From: Burkholderiales bacterium
GTDB lineage: Bacteria > Pseudomonadota > Gammaproteobacteria > Burkholderiales > Burkholderiaceae_C
Reading direction: 5' to 3'
DNA length: 6,292 nucleotides
NCBI GenBank assembly: GCA_006227785.1
Contig: SBFU01000066.1
Location: 1 to 6,292, forward strand
Of this stretch, positions 1 to 6,173 are shown piece by piece; positions within the stretch are counted from its first letter, which is position 1; each line of letters starts with the position of its first letter. The position numbers and the translations under genes are program-made. The notes below the pieces were generated by a model. The model did not search any database. It saw nothing but the letters and a program-made list of their open reading frames with translations, and was not told where the DNA came from.

Positions 1-20
1 TGTTTTCTTCTGGTCCTCTC

Positions 21-25
21 AAGGA
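21..25 (+). promoter_or_regulatory. Ribosome binding site of the carboxylase alpha gene
   Basis: AAGGA lies six bases before the ATG at 32, a good Shine-Dalgarno match at normal spacing, and it supports that start. The 31 bases upstream of the gene are pyrimidine-rich (a run of T at 2-5) and show no other coding sequence or convincing promoter. Any promoter for this gene lies left of the window, or the gene is read through from upstream. Confidence 0.75.
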
Positions 26-31
26 AGCCTG

Positions 32-2050
32 ATGTTCTCCAAGATCCTGATCGCCAACCGCGGCGAAATCGCCTGCCGGGTCGCCGCCACCGCCCGTCGC
101 ATGGGCATCCGCACCGTGGCCGTGTATTCCGATGCCGATGCGCACGCCAAGCATGTGGCCGCCTGCGACGAGGCGGTACACATCGGTGGCAGTGCCCCGC
201 GCGAGAGCTACCTGCAGTGGGAGCGCATCATGGCGGCGGCCAAGGCCACGGGTGCCCAGGCCATCCACCCCGGTTATGGTTTCCTGAGCGAAAACGAGGC
301 CTTCGCCAATGCCTGCGCGGCCAACGGGCTGGTGTTCATCGGTCCGTCCGCCGCCAGCATCCAGGCCATGGGGCTGAAGGCCGAGTCCAAGCGATTGATG
401 GAGCAGGCCGGTGTACCCCTGGTGCCGGGCTATCACGGTCAAGACCAGGACCCGGCCATGCTCAGGCACGAGGCTGACCGCATCGGCTATCCGGTGCTGA
501 TCAAGGCCAGCGCAGGTGGCGGCGGCAAGGGCATGCGCGCGGTCGAGAAGGCCGAGGACTTTGCGGCGGCGCTGGCCAGCTGCCAGCGTGAGGCGCGCAA
601 CAGCTTCGGCAGTGATGCGGTGCTGATCGAGAAGTACGTGCAGCGTCCGCGCCACATTGAAATCCAGGTCTTTGGTGACACACACGGCAATTGCGTCTAC
701 CTGTTCGAGCGCGACTGCTCGGTGCAGCGGCGCCACCAGAAGGTCCTGGAGGAGGCGCCCGCGCCGGGCATGACGCCGGAGCTGCGCCAGCAGATGGGAC
801 TGGCCGCCGTGGCGGCGGCCAAGGCGGTGAACTATGTGGGCGCCGGCACGGTGGAATTCATCGTCGAGCAGCCGGGCGGCTACGACCACCCGGAGCAGAT
901 GCGCTTTTATTTCATGGAGATGAACACCCGCCTGCAGGTGGAGCACCCGGTGACCGAGGCCATCACCGGCCTGGACCTGGTGGAGTGGCAGCTGCGCGTG
1001 GCCAGCGGCGAGGCGCTGCCCCTGAAGCAGGACGAGCTGAGGTTCCAGGGGCACGCCATCGAAGCCCGGATCTGCGCCGAGAACCCGGACAAGCAGTTCC
1101 TGCCCGCCACCGGACAACTGGCGGTGTACCGCAAGCCGGCCCATGCCAGCTTCGAACGGAGCGCGGTGCGCTTCGACGACGGTGTGCGCGAGGGCGACGC
1201 CATCAGCCCCTTCTACGACTCCATGGTCGCCAAGCTCATCGTTCACGGCGCCACCCGCGCCGAAGCGCTGGCCCGGCTGGATGCGGCGCTGGCTCAAACC
1301 CTCATTGTCGGCCTGTCCACCAACGTGCAGTTCCTGCGCCATGTGGCCCGCAGCCAGGCTTTCGCCTCGGCCCGGCTGGACACCGCACTGATTCCTCGCG
1401 AGGCCGACGCCTTGTTCAATCAGGACAAGGTCGGCCGGACGCTGGCCGTGGCGGCCGCCGTGGCCCAGACCCTGGTGCACGAGAAGGCCGGCGAAGGGGC
1501 CGATCCGTTCTCACGCACCGACGGCTGGCGCCCTTTTGGCCTGACCACCCGTCGTTTCGACTTCGAGTACCAGGGTGAGGCGTTGACAGCGCAGCTGACC
1601 TACCTGCACGACGGTGCCTTGCGCCTGGCCGTCGGTGAGGCGTCCGATGCGCTGGTCTTCTCGGCCCTGCCGGCCGACAGCGGCACACGCATCGATCTGC
1701 AATTCGCCGGGCAGCGCCAGACGGTGCAGTGCTGGCAGTTCGGCGAGACCGTGCACCTGTTCTGCGACCTGGGTGCCACCGTCATCACCGAGCTCGATGC
1801 CCTGGCCCATGCGGGCGAAACCGCCGCTGAAGGGGGGCGACTGACCGCGCCCATGCCCGGCAAGGTGGTCAGCTTTGCGGTCAAGGCCGGTGATGCGGTC
1901 AAGAAAGGCCAGCCACTGGCCGTGATGGAGGCCATGAAGATGGAGCACACCATCGCCGCACCGGCCGACGGCACCGTGGCCGAATTGCTGTTCGCGCCGG
2001 GCGACCAGGTGGCCGAGGGCGCGGAGCTGCTCAAGCTCGCCACCGCGTGA
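32..2050 (+). CDS. mccA: Methylcrotonyl-CoA carboxylase, biotin-containing alpha subunit
   Basis: This subunit carboxylates its own biotin using ATP and bicarbonate. The beta subunit then moves the carboxyl group to 3-methylcrotonyl-CoA, giving 3-methylglutaconyl-CoA in cytosolic leucine/isovalerate breakdown. The 672 residues show the full order for this family. A biotin carboxylase N-terminal domain opens with KILIANRGEIACRV (4-17). The ATP-grasp domain has the glycine loop AGGGGKGMR (161-169) and the motif MNTRLQVEHPVTE (298-310). A biotin carboxylase C-terminal domain extends to about 460. A variable linker/BT region spans about 470-600. The C-terminal biotinyl domain carries EAMKM (633-637), with K636 as the expected biotinylation site. 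The length fits MCC alpha. Propionyl-, acetyl- or geranyl-CoA carboxylase alpha subunits look similar; the HMG-CoA lyase gene about 1 kb downstream favours MCC. The beta-subunit gene is not in the window. The symbol liuD is used for the same gene. Confidence 0.92.
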   Translation: MFSKILIANRGEIACRVAATARRMGIRTVAVYSDADAHAKHVAACDEAVHIGGSAPRESYLQWERIMAAAKATGAQAIHPGYGFLSENEAFANACAANGLVFIGPSAASIQAMGLKAESKRLMEQAGVPLVPGYHGQDQDPAMLRHEADRIGYPVLIKASAGGGGKGMRAVEKAEDFAAALASCQREARNSFGSDAVLIEKYVQRPRHIEIQVFGDTHGNCVYLFERDCSVQRRHQKVLEEAPAPGMTPELRQQMGLAAVAAAKAVNYVGAGTVEFIVEQPGGYDHPEQMRFYFMEMNTRLQVEHPVTEAITGLDLVEWQLRVASGEALPLKQDELRFQGHAIEARICAENPDKQFLPATGQLAVYRKPAHASFERSAVRFDDGVREGDAISPFYDSMVAKLIVHGATRAEALARLDAALAQTLIVGLSTNVQFLRHVARSQAFASARLDTALIPREADALFNQDKVGRTLAVAAAVAQTLVHEKAGEGADPFSRTDGWRPFGLTTRRFDFEYQGEALTAQLTYLHDGALRLAVGEASDALVFSALPADSGTRIDLQFAGQRQTVQCWQFGETVHLFCDLGATVITELDALAHAGETAAEGGRLTAPMPGKVVSFAVKAGDAVKKGQPLAVMEAMKMEHTIAAPADGTVAELLFAPGDQVAEGAELLKLATA

Positions 2051-2069
2051 CAGCCGGTCAAAAATGGGT

Positions 2070-2137
2070 GCCCCCAAGCTTGGCACTGCGCGTCCGGCGC
2101 TGCCGCCCCAGGAGGCGGTCGTCGCCTTGGGGGCGGC
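2070..2137. repeat. Nested GC-rich inverted repeat between mccA and ghrA
   Basis: Most of the 118-base gap is occupied by pairing sequence. A perfect 9-base inverted repeat has arms at 2070-2078 (GCCCCCAAG) and 2126-2134. A competing 8-base perfect pair is GCCGCCCC at 2102-2109 with 2130-2137. A small hairpin CCGCC/GGCGG (2103-2107 with 2114-2118) can form inside. A 10-base palindrome, CCAAGCTTGG, sits at 2074-2083. The arms overlap, so these are alternative folds. There is no T-run after the structure, so it is not a classical intrinsic terminator. It resembles GC-rich palindromic intergenic elements that I recall as frequent in Comamonadaceae genomes. That family link is from memory and only one copy is visible here. 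It could act as an mRNA-stabilising or attenuating structure between the two genes. Confidence 0.6.
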
Positions 2138-2156
2138 CAGGCGGCTCCGGGCTGTG

Positions 2157-2162
2157 TAAGCT
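2157..2162 (+). promoter_or_regulatory. Possible -10 element of a leaderless ghrA transcript
   Basis: TAAGCT fits the TANNNT pattern of a -10 hexamer and ends six bases before the ATG at 2169, so transcription would begin at or next to the start codon. No purine-rich Shine-Dalgarno sequence precedes that ATG (the bases there are CTTGCCGG), which is consistent with a leaderless message. I see no good -35 hexamer at 16-18 bases upstream, so this remains a tentative call. Confidence 0.35.
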
Positions 2163-2168
2163 TGCCGG

Positions 2169-3089
2169 ATGAAGATCACTTTCTGCTGCACCGGCACCAA
2201 GGCCGAACCCTGGCTGGAGGGTCTGCGCAAGGCCTTGCCGGATGCCCATGTGGACGTCTGGCAACCTGGCGCGCCGCAGGCCGACCATGCGGTGGTCTGG
2301 GCGCCCCCACAACAGTTCCTGGACGAGCAGTCCGCCCTGAAGGGCCTGTTCAACATCGGGGCCGGGGTGGATGCCCTGCTTCGCTTGAAGTTGCCGCCGG
2401 GCGTCCAGGTTGTCCGACTTGACGATGCCGGCATGTCGGTGCAGATGGCCGAGTATGTCTGCCATGCGGTCATCCGTCACTTCCGCGAGTTCGACGGCTA
2501 CGAGACCGATGTCAAAGCCGGCAAATGGTCGTATCGCAAGCCGCGCGAGCGGCACGAGTTTCCGGTCGGTGTCATGGGGCTGGGGGTGCTGGGCGAGCGG
2601 GTGGCCAGGGCCCTGCGGGTGTTCGAGTTTCCGGTGCACGGCTGGAGCCGCACGCCCAAGGCCATCGAAGGCGTCTCGACCCACAGCGGTGAGGTCGGCT
2701 TTGACACCTTCCTCTCCAGCAGCCGTGTGCTCGTCAACCTGTTGCCGCTGACGGCCGACACCCAGGACATCCTCAATCGCAAGACCCTCGGGCGCCTGCG
2801 ACCCGGCGGCTACCTGGTCAATGTGGCGCGCGGCGCCCACCTGGTCGAGGACGATCTGCTGGCGTTGCTGGACAGCGGCCATCTGGCCGGGGCCACGCTG
2901 GACGTGTTCCGCACCGAACCCCTGCCTGCGGCACATCCGTTCTGGAACCACCCGAAAATCACCCTCACCCCGCACACCTCCGCACGCACCCTGCGCGACG
3001 AGAGCATCGCCCAGATCGCCAGCAAGATCCGCGCGCTGGAGGCCGGCCTGCCCATTGCCGGCGTGGTCGATCCTGCCAGAGGCTATTGA
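2169..3089 (+). CDS. ghrA: Glyoxylate/hydroxypyruvate reductase A-type D-2-hydroxyacid dehydrogenase
   Basis: Predicted cytosolic NAD(P)H-dependent reductase of 2-oxoacids, with glyoxylate to glycolate and hydroxypyruvate to D-glycerate as the usual reactions of this subfamily. The 306 residues match the GhrA length. NIGAGVD (62-68) lies in the substrate-binding domain. The Rossmann dinucleotide loop GVMGLGVLG (134-142) gives GxGxxG at G137, G139 and G142. The three family catalytic residues are present: Arg221 in NVARGAHL, Glu250 in RTEPLP and His269 in TPHTSA. The start at 2169 gives a natural beta-strand N-terminus (MKITFCC) but has no Shine-Dalgarno sequence. The gene sits between mccA and the HMG-CoA lyase gene and ends 9 bases before the latter, so it is probably cotranscribed with it. 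Its true substrate here is not settled by sequence; a branched 2-oxoacid is possible but speculative. The family assignment is strong and the exact substrate is weak. Confidence 0.87.
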   Translation: MKITFCCTGTKAEPWLEGLRKALPDAHVDVWQPGAPQADHAVVWAPPQQFLDEQSALKGLFNIGAGVDALLRLKLPPGVQVVRLDDAGMSVQMAEYVCHAVIRHFREFDGYETDVKAGKWSYRKPRERHEFPVGVMGLGVLGERVARALRVFEFPVHGWSRTPKAIEGVSTHSGEVGFDTFLSSSRVLVNLLPLTADTQDILNRKTLGRLRPGGYLVNVARGAHLVEDDLLALLDSGHLAGATLDVFRTEPLPAAHPFWNHPKITLTPHTSARTLRDESIAQIASKIRALEAGLPIAGVVDPARGY

Positions 3090-3092
3090 AGG
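3088..3092 (+). promoter_or_regulatory. Ribosome binding site that fixes the HMG-CoA lyase start
   Basis: GAAGG overlaps the stop codon of the upstream reductase gene (TGA at 3087-3089) and lies six bases before the ATG at 3099. This spacing favours ATG 3099 over the in-frame TTG at 3096, which would add one residue and sit only three bases from the site. The placement inside the upstream stop also suggests cotranslation of the two genes. Confidence 0.7.
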
Positions 3093-3098
3093 TCATTG

Positions 3099-4007
3099 AT
3101 GAACATCCCCACGAAAGTCCGCCTCATCGACGTCGGCCCCCGCGACGGCCTGCAGAACGAAAAGCAGCCGGTGCCGGCAAGTGTCAAGATCGAGCTGGTG
3201 CACCGCCTTCAGGCCGCAGGCCTGAAGGAAATCGAGGTCACCAGCTACGTCAGCCCCAAGTGGGTGCCGCAGATGGCTGACAACCACGAGGTGATGCAGG
3301 GCATCACGCGCGTGGCGGGTGTGCGCTACTCGGTGCTCACACCCAACCTCAAGGGTTATGAAGCGGCGGTGGCCGACCAGCCCGACGAAATCGTGGTCTT
3401 CGGTGCCGCCAGCGAGGCCTTCAGCCAGAAGAACATCAACTGCTCCATCGCCGAGAGCATCGAGCGCTTTGCGCCGGTGGTGCAGGCGGCGCTGGCCGCT
3501 GGCATCGCGGTACGCGGGGCCATGAGCTGCACCGTGGGTTGTCCCTACGAGGGCGAGATCGCGCCCGAGCGTGTGGGCTACCTGGCCGGGCTGATGAAGG
3601 GCATTGGCGTGCAGCGGGTGGACGTGGCCGACACCATCGGCGTTGGCACGCCATTGAAGGTGCAGGCGGCCATCGAAGCCACGCTGGCGCACTTCGATAT
3701 CGACCACATCAGCGGGCATTTCCACGACACCTACGGCCAGGCCCTGTCCAACACCTATGCCGCGCTGCAGATGGGGGTGTGGAACTTCCAGTCGTCGGTT
3801 GCCGGACTGGGGGGCTGTCCGTATGCGAAGGGTGCGACCGGCAACGTCGCCACCGAGGATGTGGTCTACCTGCTGCAGGGTCTGGGCATTGACACCGGCA
3901 TCGATCTGGACCGGCTGGTGGATGCAGGGGCCTACATCAGCGAACAGCTGGGGCGGCCCAGCGGATCGCGCGTGGCGCGGGCTTTGATGGCCAGACGGAG
4001 CAGCTGA
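3099..4007 (+). CDS. mvaB: Hydroxymethylglutaryl-CoA lyase
   Basis: Cleaves (S)-3-hydroxy-3-methylglutaryl-CoA into acetyl-CoA and acetoacetate, the last step of leucine degradation; a cytosolic TIM-barrel enzyme of the DRE-metallolyase group using a divalent metal. The protein has 302 residues, normal for bacterial forms. Family hallmarks are all visible: DVGPRDGLQNE (11-21) with catalytic Arg15 and metal ligand Asp16, Glu46 in KEIEVTSY, the metal-binding HFHD (207-210) with His207 and His209, and the signature SVAGLGGCPYAKGATGN (233-249) with the catalytic-loop Cys240 and Asn249. These correspond by family knowledge to human Arg41, Asp42, His233, His235, Cys266 and Asn275. Nothing is truncated. 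The start is ATG 3099, chosen from the Shine-Dalgarno spacing. It follows the reductase by 9 bases and precedes the exporter gene by a single base, so these three are likely one transcript. The symbol liuE is used in pseudomonads. Confidence 0.95.
   Translation: MNIPTKVRLIDVGPRDGLQNEKQPVPASVKIELVHRLQAAGLKEIEVTSYVSPKWVPQMADNHEVMQGITRVAGVRYSVLTPNLKGYEAAVADQPDEIVVFGAASEAFSQKNINCSIAESIERFAPVVQAALAAGIAVRGAMSCTVGCPYEGEIAPERVGYLAGLMKGIGVQRVDVADTIGVGTPLKVQAAIEATLAHFDIDHISGHFHDTYGQALSNTYAALQMGVWNFQSSVAGLGGCPYAKGATGNVATEDVVYLLQGLGIDTGIDLDRLVDAGAYISEQLGRPSGSRVARALMARRSS
3997..4000 (+). promoter_or_regulatory. Ribosome binding site of the LysE-family exporter gene
   Basis: GGAG lies inside the last codons of the HMG-CoA lyase gene, eight bases before the ATG at 4009. 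With one base between the lyase stop and this start, the exporter is probably translated in step with the lyase. Confidence 0.55.
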
Positions 4008-4008
4008 C

Positions 4009-4674
4009 ATGGACTTTCACGTCTGGCTGGCTTTCTTCGCCGCCTGCTGGGTGATTGCGGTTTCCCCCGGTTCGGGGGCGGTGCTGGCCATGACCCATGG
4101 TCTGGCCTACGGGGTGCGGGGAGCCAGTGCCACCATCCTGGGTCTCGAAGCCGGTGTGGCGGTGATCCTTCTGGTGGCGGGTGCCGGTGTGGGTGCGCTG
4201 CTGCTGGCTTCGGCCACGGCCTTCACCGTGGTCAAGGTGGTCGGCGCGCTGTACCTGATCTGGCTGGGCTGGCGCCAATGGGTCGCGCCAGTGGGCGAAG
4301 ACCCCGCCACCGAACAGCCGTCGTCGGCAGGTGGTTCCGTGGCCGCCACGGCCAAGGCAGGACCGCCCGCGCGCCAGCGCTTCGTGCTCGGCTTCCTGAC
4401 CAACGTCACCAACCCCAAAGGCATCGTGTTCATGGTGGCGGTGCTGCCCCAGTTCATCGACCCTCAGCGTTCGCTGTGGTGGCAACTGCCGGTGATGCTG
4501 GTCACCGCGGTGGCGGTGGATGTGGTCGTGATGCATGGTTACGCCTTTCTCGCGTCACGTGCCCAGCGCTGGCTGGCCACGGCGCGGGCGCGTCGGGCGC
4601 AGAACCGGGTGTTCGGCAGCGTGCTGATGGCCATGGGCGCCAGCCTGTTCATGGTCAAGCGCGCGGCGGCCTGA
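4009..4674 (+). CDS. LysE/RhtB-family amino acid exporter
   Basis: Predicted inner-membrane exporter of the LysE/RhtB family, which moves amino acids or derivatives out of the cell, probably by proton-driven exchange. The 221 residues fit the family (about 200-230). Hydrophobic stretches lie at about 3-20, 40-66, 69-90, 126-150, 158-181 and 201-217, giving roughly six membrane segments. The N-terminal family region reads VSPGSGAVLAMTHGLAYG (18-35), so the usual PGP is PGS here (20-22). The conserved NPK is at 135-137, inside TNVTNPKG. Residues about 95-122 form a polar, Ala/Gly/Ser/Pro-rich linker that looks longer and less conserved than the rest. No classical cleavable signal peptide is seen; the first hydrophobic segment is a membrane anchor. 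The gene starts one base after the HMG-CoA lyase stop. Export of leucine or a pathway intermediate is a guess from context; substrates in this family cannot be read from sequence. Confidence 0.85.
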   Translation: MDFHVWLAFFAACWVIAVSPGSGAVLAMTHGLAYGVRGASATILGLEAGVAVILLVAGAGVGALLLASATAFTVVKVVGALYLIWLGWRQWVAPVGEDPATEQPSSAGGSVAATAKAGPPARQRFVLGFLTNVTNPKGIVFMVAVLPQFIDPQRSLWWQLPVMLVTAVAVDVVVMHGYAFLASRAQRWLATARARRAQNRVFGSVLMAMGASLFMVKRAAA

Positions 4675-4706
4675 CCCATTGCCACGCAGGGGCGATGCAG
4701 CACCGC

Positions 4707-4712
4707 TAACAT
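4707..4712 (+). promoter_or_regulatory. Possible -10 element of a leaderless YbaK-like gene transcript
   Basis: TAACAT matches TANNNT and ends six bases before the ATG at 4719, the same geometry as TAAGCT before the reductase gene. No Shine-Dalgarno sequence precedes the ATG (the bases there are CACGGC). A TTGCCA resembling a -35 hexamer occurs at 4679-4684, but its 22-base spacer is too long for a normal sigma-70 promoter. The site would start a separate transcription unit for the three right-hand genes, 44 bases after the exporter gene. Confidence 0.4.
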
Positions 4713-4718
4713 CACGGC

Positions 4719-5234
4719 ATGAACGCCATCACCGCCGATACCCAGGATCTGCCCGCGGCCGTGCGCCGTGTGGTCGAAACGCTGGCCGCCATGGGTCATC
4801 CGCACCAGCCGGTCATGCTGGATGACGCCGCGCGCACGGCCCAGCAGGCGGCCGACGCACTGGGTGTGGCCCTGGGCCAGATTGCCAAGAGCATCATCTT
4901 CCGCCGCAAGAGCGACGATGCCGCGGTGCTGGTCGTCACCTCGGGCGACCTGCGGGTGGACGAAAAAAAGGTGCAGACCCTGGTGTGTGCCGATGGCGGC
5001 AAGCTGGGGCGTGCCGACGCCGACTTCGTGAAAGCGGCCACCGGTTTTTCCATCGGCGGTGTGTCGCCGGTGGGTCACACCCAGCCGCCGGTCACGCTGA
5101 TCGACGAACAGCTGTTCCGTTTCGACGTGGTGTGGGCGGCAGCCGGTCACCCGCATGCGGTGTTCCGCCTCTCACCGGCCGAGCTGCGCGAACTCACCGG
5201 CGCCCCGGTGGCCGATGTGACCCAGGCCGCATGA
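4719..5234 (+). CDS. YbaK/EbsC-family aminoacyl-tRNA deacylase-like protein
   Basis: Member of the YbaK/ProX (INS) superfamily, cytosolic proteins that hydrolyse wrongly charged tRNAs such as Cys-tRNA(Pro) or Ala-tRNA(Pro), or related substrates. The protein has 171 residues, typical for a stand-alone domain. The expected elements appear in order: ARTAQQAADALGV (38-50), then IAKSIIFR (55-62) with Lys57 in the position of the functional lysine of YbaK, then LVVTSGDLRVDEKK (71-84), GGVSPVGH (113-120) matching the family's GG-x-SP-x-G loop, and GHPHAVFRLSP (143-153). The ATG at 4719 is preferred because the N-terminal helix (about 11-26) is typical and no better start is nearby. Its stop overlaps the start of the DUF1289 gene by 4 bases (ATGA at 5231-5234). 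The family is clear; the tRNA substrate is not, and the closer match to YbaK, ProXp-ala or another subgroup would need a phylogeny. Confidence 0.85.
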   Translation: MNAITADTQDLPAAVRRVVETLAAMGHPHQPVMLDDAARTAQQAADALGVALGQIAKSIIFRRKSDDAAVLVVTSGDLRVDEKKVQTLVCADGGKLGRADADFVKAATGFSIGGVSPVGHTQPPVTLIDEQLFRFDVVWAAAGHPHAVFRLSPAELRELTGAPVADVTQAA

Positions 5235-5467
5235 ACACCACCTGCGTGCCGATCAACCTGGCGGACGCGCGGCGGCGCGACGGTGGACCCGGTGTGCCAT
5301 CGCCCTGCGTCTCGGTCTGTCAGATGGACCCGGGCAGCGGCCTGTGCCGGGGCTGCTGGCGCAGCATCGACGAGATTGCAGGCTGGGGGACATTGCCCGA
5401 TGAAGTCCGGTTGCAGATCTGGGCCCGGATCGAAGAACGCCAGCGGCAGGCGGGACCGCGTCCATGA
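5231..5467 (+). CDS. DUF1289 small four-cysteine protein
   Basis: A 78-residue protein of unknown function matching the DUF1289 family. The core at 24-52 starts SPCVSVC and contains CRGCWRSIDEIAGW. Cys26, Cys30, Cys39 and Cys42 form a Cx3C-x8-CxxC arrangement that could bind zinc or an iron-sulfur cluster (inference; the family has no established ligand known to me). The motif is followed by a conserved Trp43 and a helical, charged tail ending at QRQAGPRP. Cys5 is an extra, non-motif cysteine. The reading frame stays open upstream to 4985, but that extension lies in another frame of the YbaK-like gene and lacks the conserved domain. ATG 5231 is therefore chosen, overlapping the upstream stop by 4 bases. 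Its own stop overlaps the next ATG by 4 bases (5464-5467). No clear Shine-Dalgarno sequence precedes it, so translation is probably coupled to the upstream gene. Confidence 0.82.
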   Translation: MNTTCVPINLADARRRDGGPGVPSPCVSVCQMDPGSGLCRGCWRSIDEIAGWGTLPDEVRLQIWARIEERQRQAGPRP

Positions 5468-6159
5468 GCAACAACTCGTCAGGTCTGCATGACATCGAGT
5501 TCTGGTACGACCCGATCTCGCCCTACGCCTACCTGGCGTTCGAGTGCCTGCCACGTGTCCTGATGGGCTTGAGCGTGCAGGTGCGTTACAGGCCGGTTCT
5601 GTTCGCCGGCCTGCTCAAGGCCCACGGGCAGCTGGGTCCGGCCGAGATCCCCGGCAAACGGGACTGGACCTACCGCCAGGTGCTGTGGCTGGCGCGCCAG
5701 CACGGTGTGGCACTGGATCTGCCCGCCAGCCACCCATTCAACCCCCTGCCGCTGTTGCGCCTGGGCCTGGCCACCGCCACCCCCGGGGCACCGGGCGAAA
5801 CCAGCCGCTACGTGACCGAACGGCTGTTCCACCACGTCTGGCGCGGTGGACACGATGCGGCCGACCCGGCGCGCCTGGCCGAGCTGCAGTCCCTTCTGCA
5901 GGACCACATGGCCCAGCGCGACCAGCCCTGGCCGGATGCGGACGGGCCGGAGATCAAAGCCCGTCTGCGCGCCAACACCGATGCCGCGCTGGCCGCCGGC
6001 CTGTTCGGTGTACCCACCCTGGTCTCGGCCGGCAAGGCTTTCTGGGGACTGGACGCCTTGCCGATGCTCCGGGCCTGGCTGGACGGCGACGACTGGTTCG
6101 GGCAGGGGCATTGGGAAGCGGCCATGCGATTGCCGGCGGGCGCCAGCCGGTCCCGTTAA
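5464..6159 (+). CDS. 2-hydroxychromene-2-carboxylate isomerase-like protein (DsbA fold, kappa-GST type)
   Basis: Predicted cytosolic, glutathione-dependent isomerase. The reference enzyme NahD converts 2-hydroxychromene-2-carboxylate to trans-o-hydroxybenzylidenepyruvate in naphthalene degradation. The 231 residues fit the family (about 200-230). EFWYDPISPYAYLAF (12-26) places Ser19 at the position of the catalytic/glutathione-activating serine, followed by Pro20. RPVLFAGLLKAHG (43-55), HPFNPLPLLRL (90-100) and LFGVPTLV (180-187), with the cis-proline of the thioredoxin fold at Pro184, are typical, as is the ending FWGLDALPMLRAWL (193-206). No other aromatic-degradation gene is in the window, so a role in naphthalene breakdown is not supported. 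Many proteobacteria carry such homologues as general glutathione-linked enzymes. The start overlaps the DUF1289 stop by 4 bases with only a weak GGCGGGA upstream (5449-5455), consistent with coupled translation. Confidence 0.85.
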   Translation: MSNNSSGLHDIEFWYDPISPYAYLAFECLPRVLMGLSVQVRYRPVLFAGLLKAHGQLGPAEIPGKRDWTYRQVLWLARQHGVALDLPASHPFNPLPLLRLGLATATPGAPGETSRYVTERLFHHVWRGGHDAADPARLAELQSLLQDHMAQRDQPWPDADGPEIKARLRANTDAALAAGLFGVPTLVSAGKAFWGLDALPMLRAWLDGDDWFGQGHWEAAMRLPAGASRSR

Positions 6160-6173
6160 ACCGCGACCAGGAT

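Noticed and set aside
691..1578. Open frame of 295 codons on the + strand inside mccA in another frame
   Set aside because: The Gly/Arg/Ala-rich translation is typical of an out-of-frame reading of a high-GC gene; mccA is intact throughout this stretch.
2070..2137. Classical intrinsic terminator after mccA
   Set aside because: Stable GC pairing is present, but no T-run follows the stem on the + strand.
1511..2473. Open frame of 320 codons on the - strand crossing the mccA end, the spacer and the reductase start
   Set aside because: It covers two confident + strand genes and the inverted repeat, and shows no recognisable domain. Long antisense frames are expected at this GC content.
2058..2975. 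Open frame of 305 codons on the - strand across most of the reductase gene
   Set aside because: Antisense shadow of a well-supported dehydrogenase gene; the translation shows no family motif.
3096..3098. TTG start for the HMG-CoA lyase gene
   Set aside because: ATG at 3099 is one codon later and has the better Shine-Dalgarno spacing of six bases.
3093..4010. Open frame of 305 codons on the - strand spanning the whole HMG-CoA lyase gene
   Set aside because: It is the exact antisense of a gene with all catalytic motifs. Its translation is rich in His, Arg and Gly without recognisable domains, as expected from high-GC codon bias.
4985..5230. N-terminal extension of the DUF1289 gene
   Set aside because: The frame is open but lies fully within the YbaK-like gene. 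Its translation is Arg/Gly-rich and the conserved DUF1289 core starts after ATG 5231.
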